From assembly GCA_027625915.1 (NCBI GenBank), contig JANTQA010000008.1, positions 6,193,501 through 6,257,500 of the forward strand: a stretch of DNA of 64,000 nt, in the 5' to 3' direction. This document shows, piece after piece, positions 13,042 to 25,804 of this stretch (its first letter is position 1; each line of letters begins with the position of its first letter). The translations under genes and the position numbers were made by a program. The notes beneath the pieces were generated by a model that was not told the DNA's origin, did not search any database, and saw only the letters and a program-made list of their open reading frames with translations. The stretch comes from Anaeramoeba flamelloides (lineage: Eukaryota > Metamonada > Anaeramoebidae).

Positions 13042-16000
13042 TTAATCTTTTTCACTACTTGATAAAATTTTTTTCTGATCATCATCATCATCCGATGATT
13101 TTAAAAAATTGTCTTGATGTATCTTTTCTTTATCAATTTTTGTGGCACCTTGAGAAATATTATCAGATAAAGAAATTTCTGAAGCAATTTCATCCTTTTT
13201 TTCCATTTCATCAAGATTGATACTTTGGACATCCTCTTCAAATATTGCTTCTTCTTTATCATGCTTTTGTTTATTTATTTGGGTATACTTTTTGTGCACT
13301 TTATATTTTTGCCAATAAATGAAAACCAAAAAGATTAATAGGATAAAAAATACACTTGAACCGATATAAATAATATATAATTTAACTTCATAGCTTGAAC
13401 ATTTTTCACTTTCTGATTGATCGGTAATTATCCAACAGTCTTCGGGATGGGTTACTGTTATTGTCTTCTGGCCATTTTTACATGAACTTTTTTTTGTATT
13501 AATTTCACTTGAATCACACTCTCTACAACTGTAAAGAGATCTCCATTCTAACACCAATTGATTTACATCTTCTTCAATTACATTTGGTGAGCCGATTCCA
13601 CTTTTTTGGTCACAAACCATATACAAAATTGTTTTTTTATTAGATTCTACCAACTCCTGATGAACCAGATGACCACCATCATTATTGTTATTTCCGGAAG
13701 AATCAAAGTCACTATCAATACCTTCCATTTGATTCAATGATAAATATTCTATAATTAAACCAGAATCATCTGGGTATTTATCCAGTGGGAGAGGATAATG
13801 GAAATTTAAAATATTACCAAAACTATTTGATTCTTTACAAATGAACGAATTTTGGTCATTACAAATTTTGTTATTTGAAATTTTCGAACACAAACTTAGT
13901 GCAATAGAAGTATTATCATTGCTATCATTTATTTCGTAAATCTGCGAAGGGATTTGATTAAAATTAAAACTTTTGCCCTTCTCTATTTGGTATTTACAAT
14001 CGTTTAGACAATCTGTGGACCCAATTTCTTTATTACCCCATGTACCCTCTCCACATTTATAACAAAGATTTGATCCCTCTTTATCATTAAATTGATTTTT
14101 TGAACAAAGGTTACATTTCGAAATTCCACTTCCACTTCCATCACCCTCTCCATTTTCAATCGAATACGAGCCCCTTTGACATAATAGACATTTCGTAGCA
14201 CCACTTTCTGGCGAGTAACTACCGGATTTACATGAATATTGATTTTTTGATGTACCACTTAAAGTGCCAAAGAAATCAATCTTTCTGATAAATGCCTTTC
14301 CAGTTGAAATTTCTTCTCCCCATTTATTGAAAATAATTGATAAATTATAAATACCATTTTTAAGTGGTATTTGGAATGCTTGGAAATCTTCTATTAAAGA
14401 GTTAATTTCAAGCTTTGGTTGTTCGTTCAATAAAATTATCAAATTTGATTGAGTTTGGTTTAATTTAATTTCCAATTCTAAATATCCACTATCGTCGTCT
14501 AAAATAATATGGAACGAATCTTTAAAATCGATTATGGAATTAAAAGAACCGCCAATTTTGGAATTAATTCCAGAATCGATATATTCGTTTCTTAATCTCC
14601 AGCCACTTGAATAACCACAGCCATACCCACTACAATAAGTTTTAATTTCCTTTTCAAATTTGGAATTTTGAGAATGGGTGTTTTCAAAATAATGATATTC
14701 AATGGAATTTATTGTAATAAAGCCAATATCTGATTTTTCGCATTCTAATGAATTATATTCCTTCGAATATGAACCATCTTGACAATCAACACATTTGTAG
14801 TTTAATTGATCATAATATTCACCTTGGTTACACGGATTACAACTGACATTGAAAAATACATTTTCATCATATAGAGAGTGGAAATCATTATCAAGATGAT
14901 CATCATCATCAAGACAAATCTGTGGCTGATATAATTTGTACACAGCTGTTCTGTTAATATGCTTTGGATCACATTCGTCATATTCAATATAATAGTCATT
15001 TTCATTGCAAATTCGACGATTTATACATTCAGTTGCTCTTGAATAAGAAAATTGTAGATCCGAACAATTTTTACAATAGGTTGATCCTGGAGAATTTGAA
15101 AAGGTATTTTCATTACAAATATTACAAATATCCGATTCTTTTTCATTTGCAAAAGTACCAGCGTCGCAGGTTAAGCATTTATGTTTATACTTTTCTGCAT
15201 TTTGAAAAAGAATTTTTTTGATTTGTACTTCTTGCGAATAATTGCCATCGTTATGATTATTATTATAATCGTTATTAATAATAATCCATTCAAATTGATG
15301 AGTTCCTTCAGAATTTAATTTATGTTGGTATTGAATAAATTTTTTTTCAAAATATGGTGATTTTTTTGAAAGTATTTCTTCACCATCAATTTTGAATAAA
15401 AATTGTAAATTGTCTTTTGTAAGAATAGAGTTATATTCAAAAATTAATTGTCCGACCTTATGGAAATTTTGATTAATTTTTAACCACGTAATTTCTCCAT
15501 TTCCACTTTTTAATAAATTTGAATCATATGTCCAATTTGTACATAAATTACCTAAGCAGCCCGTTGAAAAATATGTTGTTGTTGTTGTTGTTGTTCTTGT
15601 TGTTGGCTGTGGTGGTGTTGAAGCTTCAAGTTGATTTAAATTCTGATATTCAAATAGTAAATCTTCACCATAGGAATGCTCTCCAACATTGCAAACTGTA
15701 CAATTATTCCCATTAAAAAATGTACCCTTTTCACAGACGATATCGCCTGTACAACTTAGCATTTCGTCTTCTGGCAATTCGACGCCACCATAACATTTTT
15801 TCGGGTTTTGTAACCAATAATAATGCTTATATCTAAATTCGTCTTCTTCACATGGTGTGTAATAATAATCGTAATCACTTTCGGTGCAAAGAGGGCAAGC
15901 ATACATCGATTTCCAAATAAATTCATAAGTGCATGTATCTTTTTCAACTCCATCGCTGCCAGCTTCAGGTTCGCCCATGCCTGCACCCATGTCGCATATT

Positions 16001-19000
16001 AAGGAAATGTTGGTATATCGATATATCCCGTTACTACATTTTTTGCCATTTAAATAACGGATTAATAAGCCATCACCATCAAATGATGATTTATTTGCAT
16101 CATCTTGAGATGTGTCCAATGGTAGATATTCTATTGTATTACCGAGATCATATTGGCTGGGTAAGTCCGTAATATTTTGACAAATAAACGTTTTAATTGC
16201 ATTTCCATATTCGTCCTTGCAATAATCGACTTCTTCATTTTTATAGCATATATTGATTTTAAAAATTTGGTTTGAATGAAGTTTTTTAAAAATTTGATTA
16301 CTGCTCGCTAATGGCTTTAAATCATATTCAATCAACTCATTTATTCGGTAAGTGCAATTATTATTATCACATTCAGTAGATCCTGCATTTGAAAAGGTTC
16401 CCGCCCCACAATTAACACATTTAGTTGAGCCATAATAATCATTAAATGTATTTTCTGGGCATTCGTGACAAGTTGTTGCGCCGAAAATATTTGAATAATT
16501 GCCCAGTGCACATAGCGTACACGAGCTAACTTTGCCCTTTGAAAATAACCCCTTATTGCATTCAACACAATCATCACTCCCTCCTTCTTTTAAGCCATGC
16601 ACGCTTATGGATTTTACTCTCGTGACATCATGATTTGATCCACTGATATAATAAAAATAAGCCTTCCAAAATTTGATTATTAATTTATGGTCACCTGCAT
16701 CACTAAATGAAATGGTAATTTTTTTATCATCAAACTGGTCGCTTTTATAGCTTTTTTTAGATTCCCCGTCTAAATAAAATGTCACGCCACATTTTTTTAT
16801 TAAAAAAGAGAAAAAATCATCTGTGCATTGTAAATCAAAATCTATTTTAATATAGCCCTTACTCTCACTATGAAAATCATATTCTAAATAGCTTTCGACA
16901 TCATCATCATGCCCCGTTCCAGAATCCAAATAATCATCGACCAATCTCCAACCACTTGTTCCACAATCACCACTACAGCTTGTTTGGAAATCATGTGGCC
17001 ATCGATCAAAATCTTGATAATATTTCGATTTTAGGGCTTCCGTTCCCGCAGGGCATGGCGTACATTCGTCTTCATTTTCTGCTCTTTTAGTTCCATTGGG
17101 GCAGTATTCACAAACATATACAGTTTCATCATTTTCAATTTTTTCGACTTCAATTTCACCTGGGACACATTCCTCGCATGGCTTTCCCGGTTCAGATAGC
17201 TTATCGTCTGGGGTCACTCCCCTGTTGGTATCGCAAATTACTGGATCAATTAGCCTCCAGATTTTTGTTCTTAAATGCGACGCATTGCAATAGGAGTAAT
17301 ACCATTCCCAATCTGATTCAGTGCACGGCTGCCTTTCCTCACAGGTAGCTGAACCTGGATTGCTATAATGCCTGGAATCACATTCCAGGCATTTCCCCTC
17401 GCCCTCTTGGTCCTTGTAATAATTCCTTGGGCATTCCTCACATCCAGATGATGTATCGTTACTTGAATACCCCAGCGGGCAATTAAAGCATTCAGAAGTC
17501 AATGGCTCGGTGCCAATTAGAGTGATTTCTTCGATCTTTGCCTTGTCCAGCCCATGATCATCAGTGTCGTCTTTTAAATAAATCCATTTAAACTGATGCA
17601 CACCCTTTGTTAAATCAAATTTAACTGTCTTTGGGTAAATTTCTGATGAAACTAAACCTAATTTTAATTCTTCGTCAATATAAAATAATAGCCCATCAGA
17701 TTTTTCTTCACTATCAACTAAAAATCGAAAGGCAATTGCATTTTCTGTTTCCCCCAGAAAATTGTCCCAATATTCCAATGTCGAATTACTGGAAGCATAA
17801 CCATAATTACCACTTGAAATATACGTACCCTTTAATTCCCACCCTTTACATTCCGTTTCATCCTTCAAGTGTATATTAGTTTCAGTGGGCATTGCTGTCG
17901 TACTATTTTGACAATAGGTCTGAAATTTCCCTGATGGCCAATCCTCCCATTCAATATATTCAGTTCCAGATCCAAATGAATATGTTCCAGATTTACAATT
18001 GTTACAAATGGTTTCCCCTTTTGGCAAATAGTAACCTGGATCACATTCGATATCTATGATTTTTAATTTTTTTTATTTTTTTTTTTTATTTTTTTATTTT
18101 TAATTTTTTATTTTTTATTTTTTATTTTTTATTTTTTAACAGGATTATTTTTTCATCTTTTTTGGGTACAAAATATTGTAAATGTATTTATGAATGAATT
18201 TTAGTTAAATTCAACTTTGAGAAATTTACTTGATTAGATAATAACTAATAGTACATAAAAATGTTGTGTTCTTCAAATAAAACTGAAATTTATAAAAAAA
18301 ATTACTGTTGATAAATGTTCTGTGTCTTAGGGATTCCACATTTATAAGAATATGACAGAATCATATGATTCTACTCCATTCTTTTCAATTCCGGAAAATC
18401 GAATGCAAGTATCCTTGATTTTTTTTGTAGAATTTAAAATAATCAAGTATATCCCATAAATTTTACTCTATTCTTTTAAATTCTGGAAAAATCTAAGGCA
18501 GTTTTCATTTAATTTTTTTATTAAAAGAAAATTCTTAAAATGTTCTTTTTGTTTCTTAAATTAAAGAAAAGCTAACGGTTGTTTCCTCGAGATTTTCTGT
18601 TTTATTTTTAAAATATAAAATTTTCTAAATAAACACAAAACTCAAGAAAAGCTAACTGCGCTATTCCAGAATTAAAAATAATATTGAAAAATCGATAGAT
18701 TTTACTCAATTCTTTTAAATTCTGGAAAACTTAGGATACTCTCTATTAGTTTTTTTTTAATTTTTGAAATAAACTATAAATTTATAAATTTTCTATTTAT
18801 TTCAAAAATTAAAAAAAACCTAACAGAAAAATCAAAAAAAAAAATATTTTTTACAATATAATCCATAAATAATTCTTTAATTTTCAAAATAATTGATACT
18901 CCATTTAAAAGATGTTTAATCAATTTAAAAGACTTTTGAAAGATATTATTAGAACCTGTTAACTGTGAAATAAATTTTTACAAATTTTTTTCTTTTAAAT

Positions 19001-21022
19001 TTTGAAAAAAATCTTTATAGCATGTTGAAAATTTGATTTTTCAACTTAACTTTAAAAATATCTTTGAAAAATAATGATTGATCAAAGATCTTTTATTAAG
19101 TATATATGTTTATTCTAATAGAGGTTATTAAAAAGTGACAAATTAGCAAATTTTTAAGTTTTTTTTTTGAAAAGTCCATTTCATATCATAAAAGGAAAGA
19201 GAAAGGTTTCCGAATTCAAATGTAACCACTGTATATTTTCTTGTTTAATCCTTTTTGGTGAATTTCAACGAGAGCTCATCTACTAAAAGGGGGTGGACGT
19301 CCACACAATATATTTACGGGGAGTTTTTGTATTTTTTTTCTCTCTTTGTATTACATCAAGTAAACCTTTTAATTTACAAACTTTCTTTGAAAGTATATAC
19401 ACAATAAAATTCCAAATGTAAAAATCTTTTTTATATTCTAAGAAAATAATCCGAATCAAAAAAAAGCTTAAAATATGTATAAATTAATTTTTCAAAAAAT
19501 GAATACTTTTTTTGGGATTTTTTTTTTATTTGGATTATGTTCTTAGAATATAAAAATGGTGTTTAAATTTGGAATTTTATTGTAACTTTACTTTCAAAGA
19601 AAGTTTGTAGAGCCTTAAAAGGGTCAATAACAGTACTATATACCCCCCCCCCACACACACACACCCACCCACACAAACAAAGAACCTTTAATTGTTTTTT
19701 TTCATTAATTTATAGAATATTCGAACTATTTTAAAAGTGATTTTGCATTCTTGAAAAAAATTGACAAATTGGTTTTAATTGTAAAACAGTAGAAAAATTG
19801 AAAACATTTTTTAATATTATTCTTTTAATTTTTTTGTTCATTTGAAAACAAAAACCAGTCCAAAAAATCTCTTGGTTCATTAGAATTAAAATAGAATTCA
19901 AAACAGCACAATAAAACCAAAAATTAAGCATGTTCAATTTTCCAAATTTAAGATTCAATTGTAAAACATTAGTAAAAGTGAATTATTTAGATTTTTTGAT
20001 ACTCTGCTTTTTCCATTCATTTGAAATTGTCTTTAAGATTTTAACAATAGACATTAATCCAGTTTGGAGAATTTCAATTTGGTATATCTTCATCGATCAG
20101 TGGAAAAAAAGTAAAAAAATAATTGAAAAATTTTCCTTTTTGCATCCTTATTACAACTAAAACCAATTTGACAATTTTTTTCCATTTGTCAATTTTTTTA
20201 CAGAATGGTTAATTGAAAAAGATGTAGGTTGTAAGGTTTTGGATAAGCAGTTCTAATTATTAAAAAACAAATGAATAAAACTAATAATTTAATTTTTGAG
20301 ATCAGTGTTTCATTGGAAGACAACAAGGAATCGTACATCAATATCAAACTTTGAAGGCTAAAAAAAAATTGTGATCAGTTCTTTCGTATTACTCTGTCTT
20401 CAAAAAGAGCGTGTAAAGATAGAGTTTCACTGAAAGAGGTTTTTTTGTTTCAGTTTTCAAAAGAGACTTTGAATTTTTTAAAAGAAAGTTTTCTTCTTTT
20501 TTTGCATTATTTTCTCATTTGAAAGATTTTCAAAAAAATATTGGTTCACTTACAGCAATTCAAATTTTTTAATGTTTCTGGTAAGGCCACTCCCCCCTCG
20601 CATTTTTTCGGAATTTTCCAAACATATTTGAGATCACGTTTTCCTTGATCACATTCATTATAAATCCCATCATAATCATTTTGTGTGCATTCACAAGGCA
20701 CTTGCTCGGGGGCTGGATCAGTCCCGTTTGTACAATCTGTTTCTTTTTCATAACTTTTTTCTCTTGTTCCAAATTGACATTCACCATAAATAGGCTTGTA
20801 GTCTTGATAAGTACAGCTACAGTCGACCTCAACAAAAGAGTCTGGTAAGGAATCACCTCCTTCACAAGTTTTCGGCTCATGCCAATAATAAGATGCGCTT
20901 CTAATGTTTGTTTGTTCACTGCATTCACCATAAATTGCTCCATAATCCTTGTATGTACATTCTGAGGTGCAATTAACGTGAATAAGAACGAATAAGAAAA
21001 AAAAACAAAAAAATAATTTCAT
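13042..21022 (-). CDS. ELAPOR/KIAA1324-like type I membrane protein with duplicated ectodomain
   Basis: Two exons, 21022-20554 and 18053-13042, about 1,826 residues. Start is the ATG giving MKLFFCFFFLFVLIHVNC, a clear signal peptide. Exon 1 then encodes three Cys-rich units of about 45 residues (C..DY..IY.EC ... C.GG..LP pattern). Exon 2 carries two successive modules. Each has jelly-roll-like beta-rich stretches, GCC2/GCC3-type Cys-rich repeats (C..C..G.YS....A..C) and an MRH-like domain, at about 718-875 and 1506-1665. A Thr-rich linker lies near 974-990. A single membrane helix at about 1713-1737 (IIYIGSSVFFILLIFLVF) precedes an 88-residue acidic tail ending DDDDDQKKILSSSEKD. The domain order matches ELAPOR1/2, transmembrane proteins of the endosome-lysosome/autophagy route. 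The human proteins are about 1,000 residues with one MRH domain, so this one looks like a tandem doubling. Splice phase 1 fits exactly (donor gtaagtg). Ligand unknown. Confidence 0.85.
18400..19110. repeat. Repeat K, copy 1, in the ELAPOR-like intron
   Basis: Matches about 57690-58530: tttatttcaaaaattaaaaa, aaacctaa, ataaataattctttaat, tcaaaataattg. Includes internal Ser/Lys-free A/T repeats and no coding frame. Confidence 0.6.
19374..19610. mobile_element. Foldback element in the ELAPOR-like intron
   Basis: Inverted arms 19374-19462 and about 19521-19610 share acaaactttctttgaaagta, acaataaaattccaaat and ttttatattctaagaa. The spacer is about 60 bp. Long arms with a short loop suggest a MITE. 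Confidence 0.65.
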
Positions 21023-21471
21023 GTCAAAAGTTACAAAAAATAAAACTGACAAAGGATATTAATTGTTTTTATTCTAAGAGTGTTATTGTTCCTAATATTA
21101 CTGGTTTTAAAAAGTGTGAAACTTTTGGTGACTTAGAATAATTTTTTAAGTTAATTATTCTTTCGAAACAAATAAGATCAAAAACTTTTTATTTTTACCT
21201 AGGAAAATAAGTATCATAAGAATGAGAAAAGATGAATAATAAGAAGAAATTCGTTTCGTAGAGATATTATATCTTATTTTAACAAAACTCAAAAAATTTG
21301 GACACAGCCAAAATAATGAATAGGAAAAAAAATTCCATATTTTCATTCAGTTTTGAAATAATTTTTATTATATTTCTCATTTTTTTGTTTTTTGTTTTCA
21401 TTTCTTTTCGTTTTTTCAAATTGCATAATAGTTTTCTTCGATCGTAAATTTTTTTCAATCGATTGATATGA

Positions 21472-22031
21472 GGTTAAGGTTAACAATCCCTGAAATTGGT
21501 AAAAGATTATCTTGTGTAGGGTGTAGTGGGTTGTTAATTTGGTTCTTAGTTGATCGATCTTGTGCTTGGTATGGGTTTTAATAGTGGTTCGAAATGGCAA
21601 TTTTTGTCAATTTATTTTATTTTTTTCCGAAATTCGAATCCAAGAGTGTAAGATTAATAGATTGGTACTTTTGTTATAAAAAAATGATGTTTGTGGGTTG
21701 TTGATTGAAATTTTAAATTAGATTTGGTTTTTTTTGTTACTTTAAAAAAAAAAATTGTTTTTCATTTAGTTAATTTACGAAAAGCAATAAAATTCTAATT
21801 ATAAACGGAAAAATCAAAATTATTTCTTAAACACTTACCAATCTATTAATCTTACACTCTTCAATTTGGGTTTTGGAAAAAAATAAAATAAATTGACAAA
21901 AATTGCCATTTCGAACCACTATTAAAACCCATACCAAGCACAAGATCGATCAACTAAGAACCAAATTAACAACCCACTACACCCTACACAAGATAACTTT
22001 TCCAAAATTTCAGGGATTGTAAACCTTAAAG
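21472..22031. mobile_element. Palindromic element G with ~195 bp arms
   Basis: Arms 21472-21666 and 21837-22031 are close to perfect inverted copies (gatcgatcttgtgcttggta; gtgtagggtgtagtgggttg) around a 170 bp spacer. A decayed relative of the left arm lies at about 56240-56440. The arms are open in a short frame but encode nothing recognisable. Confidence 0.75.
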
Positions 22032-22491
22032 TTGAGTTCTTTAAAATCGAAAAACTGAAAGTGAATTAGTTTGTGGTCTCTAGCCATTTAATTGATCAAT
22101 AATTATTAAAAAGAATTTAAACAAATTTTCCAATACACTTATTTTTGTTCGTCTTACTTTAAAGTTAGACCTTACTAAGGAGAATGAATGTCGTAAATTA
22201 CTAAATTCAAACTGAAGCCCTTTTCAAATGTGTTAAATAGATACACATACAGAAATGGAAAGGGGTTAAATTAAAAATATCCCTATGTTCTAAAACGAAA
22301 AAAAACTATAAATCAGACCATTTCTGAAGGAAAGCTTTAAAAAATATGAAAAAACTTGAAAAAAAAATCAAAAATTTTGTATTCAACATCATATTCAAAG
22401 AAGATAAAAATGAATGAATGAGGAAAATAAAAACAGAAAGTATGTCATTAGCTATAAAATACCTTTTTGACCAATATAACTCAATTAATTA

Positions 22492-22682
22492 CAGTCAGTT
22501 CCACTTTTACAACACAAACTTTGAACATAATTTAAGATACAAGAAAAATCTCATTTAAAGCACAAAATTTGGAATTTTTTTTTAAAAATTATTTTATTAG
22601 AATCTGATTTTTGTAACTTAATTTAAGATTTTTTGGTACCTTAATTTCTTTTCACAATTTGTTTCTTCAAAGTGGGGCTCAC
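22492..22682. mobile_element. MITE family B, copy 1 (TA target)
   Basis: Ends CAGTCAGTTCCACTTTTAC and, inverted, about GTGAGCCCCACTTTGAAG, flanked by TA on both sides (22490-91, 22683-84). Shares the interior aaaatttggaattttttttt with copy 2. TA duplication and CAGT ends fit Tc1/mariner-type MITEs. Confidence 0.65.
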
Positions 22683-22999
22683 TATAATTATACAATTTAA
22701 ATCAATAAATTGTTAAAACTTTTCGTTCAATTTACATTTTTGTAATCTTCTAATCTTCAACTTTTAATTTCAGACTTGCCAAAGATAATTTTTGTAGATC
22801 AACTACTATTAAAAATTTCTATATATATTTAAACACTAGAGATCTCTTTATTCAAAATGTTAGGAAAAGTAAAAAAAAATGGAAAATGAAGTTGGAAATT
22901 TTCAAATATTTGGTGGTTTTTATTAGTAGTTTTAAATGATCTAATCAATATATTGTGAAAAAAAAAAAATAAAAAAAAAAGTATTATATTTTCTGATCT

Positions 23000-23535
23000 A
23001 AACCCCAATTCATAATTTTTAACACACCAAAATTCGATTTGTGAAAAAAAAAACTTATTTAATCACTTCTCGAAGATTTACCCAATTAAAACCATTCACT
23101 AATTGAAATGTTAACACTTATTTATAAATTACAATACTCACAAAACAATAAATAAATAATTATCAATACTAATAAATCATGGGTGTGTCAAAAATTTTGG
23201 AGAGAGCAAAACAAAAAAATACATTAGTAAATTTGTTTAAATTCTATTAGGAATATTGATCGATCAAATGGTTAGATACTATCAACTAATTTTATTAGAG
23301 TTCTTCTATTTTGAACAACTTGACTTTAACCATAATATAAACCTTGTAGAAAAATTTTGGTTCAACTAAGCAAATTACGTAATTCAAACAATGGAATGAA
23401 AACAAAAACTAAAAGATGAAAAAATGATTTTCATATTTTACAAAAATCAAAATTATCTCCAATTTCAATGAAATTGTATTATTGTGATTGTTTGGAACAT
23501 TTTAGCCGTGTGGAAAATTTTGAATTTTAGTTTAG
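23000..23535. repeat. Repeat H, copy 1
   Basis: Nearly colinear over about 535 bases with 62279-62821, with long identical runs such as attaaaaccattcactaatt and gaatattgatcgatcaaatg. Ends aaccccaatt... and ...ttttagtttaga. No coding frame or terminal inverted repeat identified. Confidence 0.75.
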
Positions 23536-24229
23536 AAGACATTACAGGAAAATTAAGAATATTTTATTCAATTATATTAAATCAGAAAAATTTATGGAAT
23601 TCTGTTTTCCAAAACAACAAAATCAGAATTGTAAAATTAGAAGTTAAGATTCGATCCATTAAATTTCAGCAGAGAAATACTATCGAGAACCGGATTGAAA
23701 CCCTAATTTTAGAGTGAAATTACTTGTCATTTTAATTCATATTTTATGTGTCAAAAAAAAAAAAATAAAGTAGTTATATAATTGTTAATAAACTTTGTGA
23801 TTATATCTAACGTGTTCTGATTACTACTATAAATTTCACTTTTTTGTTATTTTTGGAAGTTGTTAAATATCACAAACAATGTTTTTTTGTTGGTATAAAA
23901 GAACAATATACTTAAAAAATGAATCATAATTGGGCTTTCTAGTTATTTTCAACGAAAATTTCAGCCTTTGATGATTTTTCATTAATGTTTTATTATCTTT
24001 TGTGTTTACTCAGTAATTTTTAAAAAAAGATCTCTTTCACACAAACTTTTAAAATCTTGTCAAAAAAGATACCCTAAATAAATATTCAAAAATAAACAAA
24101 TTTTTTATTTAAAAAATGCTTTCTGTTGTCAAAATAATGTGTGTCCAAAATTTTAATATATTTTTCAAAATAAGAATCATGTGTTTTTTTTTTGTTATAG
24201 AAGTCTTATAGATCAACCAATCAAATAAA

Positions 24230-24620
24230 CCAATAATAAACCCTAAAAAATATGGTATTGGTTTCATAAATTTCTATTATTAAACAAAAAATTCCAAAAA
24301 TAAAGGATCAAATTGCAATAATTTATCTCAAAAAATAGAGTAGATTTTTTTTTTGAATATTTTGCATAAAAAAATCATAAAAGTTATTAAAAAAAGTAAA
24401 AAAATTCCAAAAATTTTACTTAAATTTCATTTCTAATTTAAAAGTTACTCAAAAAATCAAGGAATTGAACTACTAAATTTATACAAACTTAGGTATTCTA
24501 CTGGGTAGTGAATTAGATCTTGCATTGAAAAAGAAGAAAAAAAAGTATGGATAATATTTCAAAACACGGATTATAGTCTTTAGGTACAAATTATTTTGAT
24601 GACTCTACTTTCTAAATTTG
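24230..24620. repeat. Repeat I, copy 1
   Basis: Shares tttctattattaaa, ttatctcaaaaaatagagta, actcaaaaaatcaaggaatt and aacacggattatagtc with 51030-51375; a weaker relative begins near 54940. Confidence 0.65.
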
Positions 24621-25531
24621 ATGATTAGTGAACATTATTTGAATGAAAAACAACATATTTGTTAATTCAAAGAATGTTACGTTAATATAACTTGTTAAAA
24701 TTTTAAATTTTGTTTTGTTTTGTTTTCGAAATTGCTTCATTTATGTAATAAAACCATCTACATGATCCAAATACAAAATTATACTTGAAAGGGTTCTAAA
24801 ACCTAAATTCCATTTCTAATTTTTACTCTTGTTTTAAAGTATTCTAGAGTTTATTGCATGGGTATAACTCTACTTAAAAATAAATGGTTGTGAACTAGCA
24901 ATATGTAAAAAATCTGTTTTTAAATTTATCTTATTTTTTTTCAAACAATTAAAAAAGTTTTTGATGAATGAATGCTTTTTTAATTTTTGTTTAAATCATC
25001 AAAAATATGTAATTTTTTGACTTTCTTTTTATATATGATCTTTCATACCATTTTTTTTTCTTTAGAACGTTGTATTTCAGCACCCTATTGAATATAAAAT
25101 ACAAAAAAAGTTCAAAACAATTTTACATTCATTTTTTATAAATTTTATTCAAACCATAACTTTACAATAAAGCTGATAGGTTATTTATTGCCAAGTTCTT
25201 TTTAAAAATATATTTAAAAATTAACAAGTTCAAGTCAATTTTGTGAAAATTATTAAAATCAAGGTAAAAAATACTCTAAATTGTTATTTACAAGTACTCT
25301 CTTTTACAGAAATTTTGATTCTGTAGATCATTTTCTGGCAAGATTTCTCAAAATTTGAGAAGAAAGAGATCATTTCTTAATTTCTACTTGGTAGACATCA
25401 AAGGTAAACATGAAATAATGATCAACCTTAAATAACAAAAATTCTGTTAATTCTTTTTGGCTATTTTGGGTGGACAATTTTGAGTTACAAAAGATCTAAA
25501 TTGCTTTTTCAAAATTGAGAAGTTGGTGTTA

Positions 25532-25732
25532 CTGTTAATTGTAAAATATAAAGATCAACATTTTCATTCAGCTTTCCAACAAAATCAAAAATGAAAACAA
25601 ATCATTAAATACCCCACTTCTAAAAGGGGTATTAAGAATTTTGGCTAGTTTTAAGAATTAAAAATTTGAATTCTTACTGAATTTTAGGAAAGCTGAATGA
25701 AAATTTTGTTGTCATTATTTTGCACCAAATAG
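25532..25732. mobile_element. MITE family F, copy 1, just 5' of SMC6
   Basis: Arms containing attttcattcagctttcc occur in inverted form at both ends, TA at 25530-31 and 25733-34, 201 bp. The right end is 72 bases before the SMC6 ATG, so the element lies in the promoter or 5' leader of that gene. Confidence 0.7.
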
Positions 25733-25804
25733 TAGAAAATTAAAGAAAGTATTAATTTGAAAACAATTTTGAAACAACAAAAACATTTTTTTTATTTTGT
25801 TTGG

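Larger units (their letters stand above)
18054..20553 (-). other. Intron of the ELAPOR-like gene (2,500 bp)
   Basis: Donor GTAAGTG at 20553 and acceptor TAG at 18054. Directly 5' of the acceptor lies an A/T low-complexity tract (18060-18140, runs of ATTTTTT on the plus strand). The intron also contains repeat K (about 18400-19110), a foldback element (19374-19610), a C-run plus CA-rich tract (about 19638-19676) and a weak inverted repeat with arms near 19754-19786 and 20150-20180. No nested gene. Confidence 0.8.
21023..25531. other. Intergenic between the divergent ELAPOR-like and SMC6 genes
   Basis: Both genes are transcribed outward from here. Contains palindrome G, MITE B1, repeats H1 and I1, and MITE F1 at the SMC6 edge. 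No exon recognised. Confidence 0.6.

Noticed and set aside
21343-21600. Minus-strand frame of 85 codons in palindrome G
   Set aside because: It lies in the arm of an inverted repeat, and the composition matches no family.
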